A stretch of 15,105 nucleotides of DNA from Candidatus Thalassarchaeaceae archaeon (GCA_030745885.1 JASLNR010000042.1:1-15105); one strand, 5' to 3'. Shown: positions 7,902-15,105, numbered from the stretch's first letter. Program-made: numbers and translations. Notes: generated by a model not told the origin, from the letters alone.

Positions 7902-8537
7902 CTATCCGCCGTTCAGGACTTCGTCACAGATCTCGTGCCCCATCTTTTCCACCTTGGTGGTCAGATAATCTCTGTTGTCGTTGCCCACACCTACCACCAA
8001 GGGCATCCTCTCGACGACGTTGATTCCGTGATCCGTCAACTGTCTGACCTTTTCCGGATTGTTGGTGAGCAGGCAGACCCTATCGATGCCGACTCCTTCG
8101 AGAATCTCTGAAGCTATCTTGTAGTCCCTCGCATCAACAGGGTGCCCCAGCATCAGGTTGGCCTCCATGGTATCGGCCCCCATGTCCTGAAGGTTGTAGG
8201 CCTGAATCTTAGCGTGAAGGCCGATTCCTCTCCCTTCCTGACGGAGGTAGACCAAACAGCCCCAACCCACGTCCTGGATTTGTCGCAGGGCAGAGTCCAA
8301 CTGAGCCCCGCAGTCACATCTCTGGCTACCGAATGCGTCCCCTGTCAGACATTCGGAGTGAACTCTGACTAGAACGGGATCTGGTCCTCGCATTTCTCCG
8401 AGCAATAGGGCAACGTGGTCGAGGCCAGTCTCATCCTCGTGGAAGACTTTGATTCTGAAGTCTCCGTGCTCGGTTGGAAGTCGGGCGTCCGCAGGAACGT
8501 CATCAATCTCATAGATATCGGGAACGCTCACAGGCAT
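7902..8537 (-). CDS. ribA: GTP cyclohydrolase II
   Basis: GTP cyclohydrolase II opens GTP to the diaminopyrimidine that starts riboflavin (FMN/FAD) synthesis, releasing formate and pyrophosphate. At 211 residues it is slightly longer than the E. coli enzyme because of its N-terminus. Zinc ligands C63, C74 and C76 (ECLTGD, QRCDCG) have the family spacing. YLRQEGRGIGL (97-107), the Tyr of QAYNLQD (Y114), D135 and R137 in VDARDY, and LTNNPEK (157-163) match catalytic and GTP-binding motifs; the offset to the E. coli numbering is a constant 9. It is a stand-alone domain, not fused to RibB. It begins 25 nt after the TusA-like gene, so the two may be cotranscribed. A possible GAGGT ribosome binding site lies 12 nt before the ATG. 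Its stop codon touches tRNA-His. Confidence 0.96.
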   Translation of the reverse strand: MPVSVPDIYEIDDVPADARLPTEHGDFRIKVFHEDETGLDHVALLLGEMRGPDPVLVRVHSECLTGDAFGSQRCDCGAQLDSALRQIQDVGWGCLVYLRQEGRGIGLHAKIQAYNLQDMGADTMEANLMLGHPVDARDYKIASEILEGVGIDRVCLLTNNPEKVRQLTDHGINVVERMPLVVGVGNDNRDYLTTKVEKMGHEICDEVLNGG

Positions 8538-8562
8538 CCCACAGGCAAGACCTCTTTGAATG

Positions 8563-8808
8563 CTACAGGCCCACAGCCTTTTTGCTGATTACGAAGGTGT
8601 ACTCGCCCGATCTCTCCGCGACCCTCTCCAATGTAATCCCCATCCTGTCGCACAGGGCTGGGATATCGTGCAGGGTCTCTGGGTCGTCGCACACCACCTC
8701 CAGGACATCTCCCTCCTCACTCACCTCTAGAGCCCGGCGGGTCTCGTGGATGGGAATAGGGCATAGGAAACCCACGAGGTCGAGGCGTCGGTTTGCAGCG
8801 CTACTCAT
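8563..8808 (-). CDS. TusA/SirA-family sulfur carrier protein
   Basis: This 81-residue protein has the full TusA fold signature. The conserved cysteine C16 sits in LVGFLCPIPIHETRRALE, the CPxP motif near the N-terminus, followed by a beta strand (DVLEVVCDD) and a helix, with a second strand (YTFVISKKA) near the end. Family members carry persulfide sulfur on this cysteine for tRNA thiolation, molybdenum-cofactor or other sulfur-transfer pathways; which one applies here cannot be told. It lies 25 nt upstream of ribA on the same strand and 44 nt downstream of the topoisomerase stop. No sulfurtransferase partner is in the window. Confidence 0.93.
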   Translation of the reverse strand: MSSAANRRLDLVGFLCPIPIHETRRALEVSEEGDVLEVVCDDPETLHDIPALCDRMGITLERVAERSGEYTFVISKKAVGL

Positions 8809-8852
8809 GGGCTTTGCAGACAGTACTTCGCTTCAACTGTGCCGTAGGACTT

Positions 8853-10184
8853 CTATTTGGAGAAGTCAAACTCGCCATCCTCGTGGGCCTTCATGTAGTT
8901 GATCGCAGCGGTTTCGTCTGAGTCCAACTGATTACCCCTTACTGCCCCCTCCTTTGCCTTGTTCCATCTTTCTAGGAATGCCCCTGATTCCCAGTCATCC
9001 ATGAACATGGGTCGGATGTAGGACGACCTGCACACTGCTCTTGTGTTACCGAGGTCTGCTGCCACCGTATCAATGACCGCCAGCATCGTAGCACTCCTGT
9101 CCTTCTCGCTCTCTCCGGGGAGTTTTCCTGTCTCAGCTAGTTTTGCCAACCCCTCTGTCCCCTTCAGATACCTTCCGCGCCATTCTACGAAAGCGGGAAA
9201 ACCGTCCTTCTCTGATCTCTCGACAGCATCTTGGTGTAGGTCTGGGAGATCGCCGATTTCTTCATCGCTTGCTTCGGACACCATTGCCAGCCTTGCTGCT
9301 GTCTTCCACGATGCCGCCCAAGTTCGGAAGTCCTTGGCAGTGTATCTGTTATCCATGTGCCTGTCTAGGTATTCGTTGATGTGCTCGGCTTTGATGTCGT
9401 AGTCGTTGCTGTTCTTATCCAAATACCTGAAAACGTCCTGTTCCTTGTCCCTGCCCCCAACCTTGCCCGATTCTTCAATCAATTTGGCTATCTCGGGATG
9501 GCGGATATACAATTTCCAATCTTTGCCCGATTTACCTGAAAATTTCATTATAGCATTGATCTTTGGCAGGGGGTCCTTATTCCTCTTCCAGATTCTACTG
9601 TCATTTTCAACTATGGCCTTATCCCCTCTTCTGTAGGTGATGTGACTTTCTTTGAGGGTAGTAAGGCCATATGACTCGTTCTCCTGGGCATACTGGTCCG
9701 AGCCTACCCTGATGTGGTACCTGTCAATGAGCCAGATTACCAAAGCTACGGCCTTGTCCTTATTCATTCCCTTAGTGTCTAGGTCTGCAAGAATTTCCAG
9801 TCTCAGGCCATTCAACTCTGTTGCGAACTCATCTACGTTTTGGTACTTCAGAATCGCCTTGTATTCGTTCCACTTCGGATGGTATCGGTATTGGAGCCTT
9901 CCATTGGAGTCCTTACCAGTGGCTTGGATGTGCCCATTCTGGTCTGTGCAGAACCACACATCTGTCCATGCGGGGGGAACTGCAAGAGAATTCAGGAAAT
10001 CAACCCGCTTTTCTCCAGTTATGGCCTTGCCGTCAGGCATGACGTATTTCCACGAAATTTTCGGTTTTCCTCCCTCTTCATCTGGGGGGGACTCTACTTT
10101 CTTCCTAGAGATTCCAGGCTCGTTCCTATCACTTAGTTTCAGGCCCGCCTTTTGTGCGGATGTCTCCGAATCCTCAGCCTTCAT
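8853..10184 (-). CDS. DNA topoisomerase IB, bacterial/poxvirus type
   Basis: Topoisomerase IB relaxes supercoiled DNA through a 3'-phosphotyrosyl intermediate without ATP. Starting at the ATG at 10184 it has 443 residues, which avoids overlap with the mscS stop; an ATG at 10292 would add 36 unlikely residues. Family motifs are present in order: VPPAWTDVWFC, IRVGSDQYAQENESYGLTTL (catalytic Arg region), FSGKSGKDW (catalytic Lys region), YTAKDFRTWAASW (catalytic Arg) and LGNTRAVCRSSYIRP, whose Tyr389 (codon 9018-9020) is the nucleophile. The motif style is that of the small bacterial enzymes, though this protein is longer at both ends, with a charged N-terminus. The gene is lower in G+C than its neighbours (74 of 180 bases in 9481-9660 by hand count), suggesting transfer. 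Confidence 0.94.
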   Translation of the reverse strand: MKAEDSETSAQKAGLKLSDRNEPGISRKKVESPPDEEGGKPKISWKYVMPDGKAITGEKRVDFLNSLAVPPAWTDVWFCTDQNGHIQATGKDSNGRLQYRYHPKWNEYKAILKYQNVDEFATELNGLRLEILADLDTKGMNKDKAVALVIWLIDRYHIRVGSDQYAQENESYGLTTLKESHITYRRGDKAIVENDSRIWKRNKDPLPKINAIMKFSGKSGKDWKLYIRHPEIAKLIEESGKVGGRDKEQDVFRYLDKNSNDYDIKAEHINEYLDRHMDNRYTAKDFRTWAASWKTAARLAMVSEASDEEIGDLPDLHQDAVERSEKDGFPAFVEWRGRYLKGTEGLAKLAETGKLPGESEKDRSATMLAVIDTVAADLGNTRAVCRSSYIRPMFMDDWESGAFLERWNKAKEGAVRGNQLDSDETAAINYMKAHEDGEFDFSK

Positions 10185-10230
10185 CGATTTCGTTTCGTAG
10201 ACTAGGCTTGAAGAGGTTTCGCAGGCCCCA

Positions 10231-11568
10231 TTACTCTGAGAATTGCCCCAGGAGGTTCTCGAGGGCACGGATGTCGTTCTCCACGATCTCACGCTCAGAT
10301 CGTCTCATTTCTCCTGCGGCGAGCCTTTCTTGGAGCAACTCGAGCTCCACCCTAGCTGTATCCCTCTCCTCCTCCATCTCCGCCTCGTCGCGAAGCATCT
10401 TGATCCTCGCTACGTGCTGACGGGTGGACTTGCGGCGGCGCATTTGTTCTCCACGCTCGCCCTCAGGGAATGGGGAGGGCTTGGCGGGCAATTCGACTTG
10501 AACTGGGTAGGGGATACTGATCCCCTCTCGCTGGAAACTTCTGTCAATCTCTCTCAGCAGCCAGTCGGTTGCGAGGAACTCCTCGCCGTAATCGACTATC
10601 CAAGCATAGAGCCTGTAGTTCTTGGAGAATTCACCCAGCTCTCTGAGCAGAGCCCTCGGGGGAGGGTCTTCCTCGACTTGGGGGCACTTCTTGGCGACCT
10701 CAATCATGACCTGCTTGACATGGGCGGAATTCTCTTCGTAGTCGACACCAACGTCAAGGTGGAGCAACACCCTAGTTGCTATTCCATCCCCGCCCCCCCT
10801 TGCGAAGTTGGTAATGGTGGAGTCGACGAGTCGGTTATTGGGTATGACGACGAGTTGCTCGTTGAGGGTAAGGATCTTCGTCGAGAGGATTCCCACCGAC
10901 ATCACGGTGCCGATTACGCCAGCGACCTCTATACGGTCCCCGACCTCGAACGGCTGGTCGATCGCAAGCATGAACGAGTTGATCATGTTCCCGAGTGTCT
11001 GCTGGACTGCCAGGCCGATGATTAGGGAGAAGACAGCGAGTGAGGCGAGCAGTCCCAAGAGCTCGATGCCGATCTCGTTGAAGGCGAGGTAGAGGCCGAG
11101 GAACCAGACTAGCCCTCGTGAGGAGAATACGACGAGCGGGTTTCCGCCAGTTACTGTGACTGTCTTGTTCGTGTTGTAGCGTTCCATGGCTGGGGGAACA
11201 ATGTGTTTGATTGCAATGCTGATGATTGAAGCCGAGATTACGATGTACGCCGCTGAAAAGTAAGGGGCGACTGCAGCGTAGACTTCGTCTTTCCTCCCAA
11301 GCGTCCACATCATCGTCACTTCGACACCGGCCACTAGGACGAACACGTACAGCCGATTGGCGATGGGGTCGAGGACCTCGTTGTCCCATTCTGCGTCCGT
11401 TCGCCTGACAATCCTCCACGCAATCCTGACGAGCACATACCGAGTGAACAGCAGGCCGAAGAGAGTCAGCCCCAGAGACACGCCCACTTGGGCGACGACC
11501 CCTATCTCCTCGATCTCCTCGAATAGCTCCACGAGGGGGGCTATTGCCTCAGTCATAGTGTCAGCCAT
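10231..11568 (-). CDS. MscS-family mechanosensitive ion channel
   Basis: MscS channels open under membrane tension and let ions and small solutes out during osmotic downshock. The 445-residue protein has several membrane helices (about 23-47, 73-90, 102-124, 151-168) and the pore helix at about 170-195 (LLGLLASLAVFSLIIGLAVQQTLGN). The beta domain follows, with DQPFEVGDRIEVAGVIGTV (204-222) and LVVIPNNRLVDSTITNF (239-255), then the alpha/beta vestibule to about 360. The last 70 residues (375-445) are an added, highly charged helical tail likely to form a coiled coil. The ATG was chosen because a purine-rich GGGGGAA directly precedes it. The gene lies 67 nt downstream of the giant coiled-coil protein and 46 nt upstream of the topoisomerase. 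Confidence 0.95.
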   Translation of the reverse strand: MADTMTEAIAPLVELFEEIEEIGVVAQVGVSLGLTLFGLLFTRYVLVRIAWRIVRRTDAEWDNEVLDPIANRLYVFVLVAGVEVTMMWTLGRKDEVYAAVAPYFSAAYIVISASIISIAIKHIVPPAMERYNTNKTVTVTGGNPLVVFSSRGLVWFLGLYLAFNEIGIELLGLLASLAVFSLIIGLAVQQTLGNMINSFMLAIDQPFEVGDRIEVAGVIGTVMSVGILSTKILTLNEQLVVIPNNRLVDSTITNFARGGGDGIATRVLLHLDVGVDYEENSAHVKQVMIEVAKKCPQVEEDPPPRALLRELGEFSKNYRLYAWIVDYGEEFLATDWLLREIDRSFQREGISIPYPVQVELPAKPSPFPEGERGEQMRRRKSTRQHVARIKMLRDEAEMEEERDTARVELELLQERLAAGEMRRSEREIVENDIRALENLLGQFSE

Positions 11569-11609
11569 TCATTTCCCCCGTCTCGCGACAAATGCTCCTT
11601 TCAAATGGT

Positions 11610-11618
11610 TTTGTATCA
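11610..11618 (-). promoter_or_regulatory. Possible TATA box for the mscS gene
   Basis: On the minus strand GATACAAAA lies in the 67-nt gap between the giant gene and mscS, about 42-50 nt before the mscS ATG. A start about 25 nt downstream would leave a leader near 20 nt. The match to an archaeal TATA box is only moderate. Confidence 0.3.
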
Positions 11619-11635
11619 ATCAGCCTAGTCCTCCT

Positions 11636-14600
11636 TCAAAGGTTGTCGAGGATATCCCCGCCCTCCTCCTCGAGACTCTTCCGCTCATCGGCCTTCTTGC
11701 GGAGGAGTTCCTCGGCCTCCTCGCGTCGCTGCGCCTCTTCGAGAGCCCTCTCAGCCATCTCCATGGACTTGCGCCTATCGGCCTTCTTGCGGAGCATGGC
11801 CCTTGCCTCGGCAGTCTCGTGCTCAGTCTCCAAACTCGCCACGGTGGATTCTCCCCCATCCGCTAGCTCTTGTTGGTTCGCCGCTAGAACCTTGGCCTGA
11901 TCGACCCACCTGTCACGCTCTATTCGACCTGGAAAGAACTCAATCGCCTCGTTGACCTTGTCCACCAAATCCGAGTCCATCCTGGAGATTTGGGAAAATT
12001 TGTAGATACCCAATGAATTGAGCTTCTCCTCTATGAAAGACCCAATCCCCTCGATTTCCTCCAAGTCGTCCTTGTCGGCATGAGTGGCGAATCCTATTTT
12101 TCCGAAATCGATCTTCTTCATCCTCTCAGCAATTCGAAGCATGGCCTTCTCTTTCCTCCTCTCCTCTTCCCCGAGTTCTTCCAACTTGGAGCGCCGTTCG
12201 GCAATCTCTTCCTCCATTGCTTCCTCTCTTGATGCAGCCTTTTCCCTCGCTTCCTGACTGGCCTTCTCTTCCTCCTCGAGCCTCCGCTTGCGCTCCTCGG
12301 CCTTCTTGCGCAGGAGCTTCTTGGCTTCCGCGGCCATCTCCGCTGCCTCGCGCTCGATCCTAGCCGCCTTCTCCGCTGCCTCGCGCTCGATCCTAGCCGC
12401 CTTCTCCACCTTCAAACGCTCAATCTCGGCGGCCTTCCGCTCGACCTCTCGCTCAGCCTCCTCCCTGGCTTCCTCCTCGGCGGCCTTCCGCGCGGCCTCC
12501 TTTGCCCTCTCCTCGACCTCGGCGGCCTTGCGCCTCTCGGCCTTCTTGCGGAGCATGGCCCTTGCCTCGGCTGCTTCGCGCTCCATTTCGGCTGCTTCGC
12601 GCTCCATTTCAGCGGCCTTCCGCGCAGACTCTTTTGCCCTCTCCTCAACCTCCTCCTTTGCCGCCTCCTCGGCAGCTCGCTGCTCCTCGAGATCCTCTGC
12701 AGCCTCTGCCCTAGAGGCCTTCTCCGCCGCCTCGCGCTCGATCTCAGTGGCCTTCTCCGCCGCCTCGCGCTCGATCTCAGTGGCCTTCTCCGCCGCCTCG
12801 CGCTCGATCTCAGTGGCCCTCTCCTCCGCCTCGTTGGCCTTCTCCGCCGCCTCGCGCTCGATCTTGGACGCCTTCCGCTCGGCCTCGGCGGCCTTCCGCT
12901 CGGCCTCGCGCTCGATCCTAGCTGCCTTCTTCTTGGCAACTACTTCCTCGGGGGTGTCTTTTGTGACCTCTACTTCCACGGACCACAGGAAGTAAACAGT
13001 GGCCTTGCCGAATCGGATCAGGCCTTGGTAGGGGGTGGTCTCTGATGTTAAATCGTCATCTCTGAACTGCAATCTGAACTCAACCTCTCCCCTTGAGCTC
13101 GATTTGATGCCCCTCATGCTGAACCGACTGCCGTTCTCCTCCGCAGACATGTCGATGAAGTCGCACATCAGACGCGGTGTGATATCGGTGATCTTGATAA
13201 TCTCGTGACTCGCAGCGAAGGAGCCAGGTTTGACCCCTGTGACCTCCCTCAGAACGAAGGGGTCGCCGTAGTCACCGCTCCCCCCGGTCCAGCCGCGCTC
13301 GGTGGACGAGTGTTCGGGTTCTGGCCCCCTGATCTCATCCTCCTCGACTTCGAACGGGTTGAGCAACCACAACAGGAGGAGTAGCAGTAACAGGATTGGT
13401 ACGCAGCAAATCCACAGGATGCGCACGACAGGCGGAACGTACTCCTCCAGTAGGTTGCACACCCCGTCTCCATCATCATCGGTAGGAATCGAGAGGTTGT
13501 CCTTCGGGTCAGTGGCACAGTTGGTCTCATTGAGGTCTTTCCAGCCATCGTTGTCATCGTCTATGTCCTCGATTAGAATGGGGGTGCAGTTGGCCGAGTC
13601 AGTGGAGTATGTGCAGGTTAGTTCGTCTGGCATGCCGTCGGAGTCGGTATCATCCCATGCGGTGGGATCCTTCGGGAACGCGTCGATGAGATCGCCGATT
13701 TTGTCCCCGTCGTCGTCCTCGTCGATATGGCTGCAGATTAGGTCGAGGTCGATGTCCTCGGGGAATGAACTAGCGTTATCGGGGTCCTTGTCGCATTCCA
13801 GCTCGTCAGCATCACTCCAACCGTCTTTGTCGCTGTCGGGATTTTCGATTAATGGTGCGAGGACGACGAAGTCTACAGTGTAGCTGAAACTGTATTGGCC
13901 ATTGACCGCCGTGAACATATGGGAGTACTCCAGCACGAGGTGGTCGTAGGGCTCGGTCGGTGTACCGGAAATCACTCCCGTGGTATTATTCATCGACAGC
14001 CCCGGGGGGAGGTCCGGTACTACGCTGAAGCCCATAACCCCACCTCCGCTAGGCGCGATTCTAGGTTCGAGTACCTCCATCTCCAACCCGACTGTAAGCT
14101 CCAAGCGGTCGCTCGCGTAGAAGAATACGATGGGTGAGTCGTCGAATTCGTCGGCGAGGTTGCAGATCCCGTCCCCGTCGTAATCATCGGGCTTGGAGAC
14201 GATATCCAGCGGATCTGTCTCACAGTCCCCCTCTGCTTCATCACTCCAACCGTCCCCGTCATCGTCCTCGTCGGTGACGTCGGGAATCCCATCCCCATCT
14301 GTATCGAGCAGCCTTGCTGAAATTGTGATATCATGCGTGTGTAGGAATAGAGAGTTGCTGGCTGAAACTGTGAATGTGGTGGCATTCAGCTCTACGGTGG
14401 CGACTCCAGTAATCAGCCCGTTCGTGGTGTTGAAATACAATCCCTCGGGCAGTTGAGGGGAAATCGACCATGAGGAAACATTGCCTCCGAAGATTTCTGG
14501 TTCGAGATAGGTCTCGTCGAGGTCTGTAGTGAGGTTCAGGAACTCGACGAGGTAAATCATTTCGAAGTCACTGTCGTCCGGGTCTGGCACCACTGACTGA

Positions 14601-15105
14601 AGCGTAATCTCCACTGCGCTGGAGTGCTGCGAGTTGTTGGCCCACACCGTGAAGACCTGCATGTCGAAAACCACCATCGGCGAACCCGATATTGTCCCGT
14701 CCGATGTCGTGCTTCTTGCGGTCTCTCCATTGAGCGCCAGCCCCGGAGGCAGAAATGGCCAGATTTCCCAAGTTCGCACGTCGCCGCCGAATGTATTGGC
14801 CACAATGGGAGTAATAGGCTCGTTTACGAAGAGGAGCTGCGATGTGCTGCTGTAGACGAGGAAGACGGGCGAGTCGTCGACATCGTCGACATTGTCGCAA
14901 ACACCGTCCCCGTCCGAGTCGGTCGGGTAGTCCAACTGGTCCAGCCCCCCAGTAAGGCACGCCTCCTCGTCGACGTCCGTCCAACCGTCCCCGTCGTCGT
15001 CCTCGTCGGTCTCGTCGGGCTCCCCGTCGCCGTCGGTGTCGAGCAGGGACGAGGAGATGTTCAGCCAGAACGAGGAGGTGTAACCGGTGTTGTTGGCCCA
15101 GATGG
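11636..15105 (-). CDS. Giant envelope-spanning protein: Ig-like and calcium-repeat ectodomain, one TM helix, charged helix, helix-hairpin-helix domain (N-terminus outside window)
   Basis: The frame stays open to the window edge (1155 codons visible); the TTG at 14935 is internal. The ectodomain alternates Ig-like (He_PIG-type) domains, marked by LPPGL and GVISGTP motifs, with acidic calcium-binding repeats such as DTDGDGIPD and DDDGDGWSD, often with nearby Cys (CETDP, GDGICN). One membrane helix (ILWICCVPILLLLLLLLWLL, about 13360-13430) precedes a beta-rich domain (about 13290-12960). Then comes roughly 275 residues of Glu/Arg/Lys/Ala helix (about 12940-12110). A helix-hairpin-helix-type domain follows at about 12090-11890 (EIEGIGSFIEEKLNSLGIY, GRIERDRWVDQAK), like those fused to some bacterial NuoE-type proteins, and a short charged tail. 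Topology, outside to inside, follows from the calcium repeats and the TM. Function unknown; a cell-surface to cytoplasm scaffold is inferred. Confidence 0.9.
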   Translation of the reverse strand, partial: IWANNTGYTSSFWLNISSSLLDTDGDGEPDETDEDDDGDGWTDVDEEACLTGGLDQLDYPTDSDGDGVCDNVDDVDDSPVFLVYSSTSQLLFVNEPITPIVANTFGGDVRTWEIWPFLPPGLALNGETARSTTSDGTISGSPMVVFDMQVFTVWANNSQHSSAVEITLQSVVPDPDDSDFEMIYLVEFLNLTTDLDETYLEPEIFGGNVSSWSISPQLPEGLYFNTTNGLITGVATVELNATTFTVSASNSLFLHTHDITISARLLDTDGDGIPDVTDEDDDGDGWSDEAEGDCETDPLDIVSKPDDYDGDGICNLADEFDDSPIVFFYASDRLELTVGLEMEVLEPRIAPSGGGVMGFSVVPDLPPGLSMNNTTGVISGTPTEPYDHLVLEYSHMFTAVNGQYSFSYTVDFVVLAPLIENPDSDKDGWSDADELECDKDPDNASSFPEDIDLDLICSHIDEDDDGDKIGDLIDAFPKDPTAWDDTDSDGMPDELTCTYSTDSANCTPILIEDIDDDNDGWKDLNETNCATDPKDNLSIPTDDDGDGVCNLLEEYVPPVVRILWICCVPILLLLLLLLWLLNPFEVEEDEIRGPEPEHSSTERGWTGGSGDYGDPFVLREVTGVKPGSFAASHEIIKITDITPRLMCDFIDMSAEENGSRFSMRGIKSSSRGEVEFRLQFRDDDLTSETTPYQGLIRFGKATVYFLWSVEVEVTKDTPEEVVAKKKAARIEREAERKAAEAERKASKIEREAAEKANEAEERATEIEREAAEKATEIEREAAEKATEIEREAAEKASRAEAAEDLEEQRAAEEAAKEEVEERAKESARKAAEMEREAAEMEREAAEARAMLRKKAERRKAAEVEERAKEAARKAAEEEAREEAEREVERKAAEIERLKVEKAARIEREAAEKAARIEREAAEMAAEAKKLLRKKAEERKRRLEEEEKASQEAREKAASREEAMEEEIAERRSKLEELGEEERRKEKAMLRIAERMKKIDFGKIGFATHADKDDLEEIEGIGSFIEEKLNSLGIYKFSQISRMDSDLVDKVNEAIEFFPGRIERDRWVDQAKVLAANQQELADGGESTVASLETEHETAEARAMLRKKADRRKSMEMAERALEEAQRREEAEELLRKKADERKSLEEEGGDILDNL
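11768..11812 (-). repeat. 45-bp repeat encoding the AEARAMLRKKA module, copy near C-terminus
   Basis: This 45-bp stretch matches 12527-12571 with one mismatch. Both encode AEARAMLRKKA followed by an Arg-Arg-Lys block. The copies lie on either side of the helix-hairpin-helix domain, about 760 bp apart. Confidence 0.85.
12338..12403 (-). repeat. Two exact 33-bp tandem repeats in the charged helix
   Basis: Bases 12338-12370 and 12371-12403 are identical. They encode an 11-residue unit (KAARIEREAAE) of the charged helix. Eleven residues is three helical turns, so a copy-number change keeps both frame and helix register. Confidence 0.9.
12527..12571 (-). repeat. 45-bp repeat encoding the AEARAMLRKKA module, copy inside the charged helix
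   Basis: This is the partner of 11768-11812, with one mismatch in 45 bp. Directly above it (12572-12610) lies a 21-bp tandem duplication encoding EMEREAA twice. Confidence 0.85.
12718..12816 (-). repeat. Three exact 33-bp tandem repeats in the charged helix
   Basis: Copies at 12718-12750, 12751-12783 and 12784-12816 are identical, and a partial copy follows at 12838-12870. They encode the 11-residue unit EREAAEKATEI three times. Perfect identity at the DNA level points to recent expansion or ongoing homogenisation. Confidence 0.92.

Noticed and set aside
7790..8111. Plus-strand frames running over the tRNA and the ribA 3' end
   Set aside because: They run across a perfect tRNA cloverleaf and antisense to ribA.
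10185..10292. Longer N-terminus for topoisomerase IB from the ATG at 10292
   Set aside because: It would overlap the mscS 3' end, and the added residues look non-coding; the ATG at 10184 gives a clean start in the gap.
10243..11025. Plus-strand frame of 260 codons
   Set aside because: It lies entirely opposite the MscS gene, whose family motifs are clear; the translated product shows no domain.
12338..12870. Regular 33-bp repeats that might look like a CRISPR array
   Set aside because: The repeats are directly adjacent without unique spacers, keep the reading frame and encode an 11-residue helical unit.
12288..12995. Plus-strand frame of 235 codons with repeated SRSILAAF-like segments
   Set aside because: It is the antisense of the charged-helix repeats of the minus-strand giant gene; its repetitiveness mirrors those repeats and it resembles no protein family.
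14933..14935. TTG as start codon of the giant protein
   Set aside because: The frame continues upstream with further calcium-repeat sequence (DTDGDGEPD, DDDGDGWTD) to the window edge, so the start lies outside.

Overview
The window reads as a piece of an archaeal genome, most likely a marine Thermoplasmata-type euryarchaeon such as Poseidoniales (Marine Group II). The support is a run of archaeal-type genes (a DUF106 membrane insertase, an archaeal cytidylate kinase and a Cbf5-type pseudouridine synthase), large secreted proteins with C-terminal anchors, acidic calcium-binding repeats, and TATA-type promoter signals. The lineage is inferred from gene style and order; no database search was possible.

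Left arm, plus strand (2-5142): a 5'-truncated gene for a large acidic protein with polyproline repeats, three DUF11-like beta repeats and a C-terminal zinc ribbon. It is followed by a DUF106/YidC-like insertase that also ends in a zinc ribbon, then cytidylate kinase (cmk) and the tRNA/rRNA pseudouridine synthase (cbf5/truB). The last three are tightly packed (one overlap, one 6-nt gap) and match the DUF106-cmk-truB block known from many archaea, but without the L34e and L14e genes often found between them.

Middle (5143-8808): a 209-nt convergent gap with a small hairpin and a doubtful microORF; a minus-strand gene for a secreted, C-terminally anchored surface protein with cadherin-like and CARDB domains; a plus-strand tRNA-His(GTG) with encoded G-1 and CCA, driven from a shared divergent promoter region; and minus-strand ribA (GTP cyclohydrolase II) and a TusA/SirA-like sulfur carrier gene. 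The tRNA's last base directly abuts the ribA stop codon.

Right arm, minus strand (8853-15105): a bacterial/poxvirus-type DNA topoisomerase IB whose base composition is visibly poorer in G+C than its surroundings, a MscS-family mechanosensitive channel with a charged helical tail, and a giant protein whose N-terminus lies beyond the window. The giant protein has an extracellular part of Ig-like (He_PIG-type) and calcium-binding DxDGDG repeats, one membrane segment, a small cytoplasmic beta-rich domain, about 275 residues of highly charged helix built partly from exact 33-bp repeats, and a helix-hairpin-helix-type domain. This envelope-spanning architecture, next to a mechanosensitive channel, is the most unusual thing here. 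There is no gene-free stretch above 300 bases, and I saw no CRISPR array, insertion sequence or rRNA.
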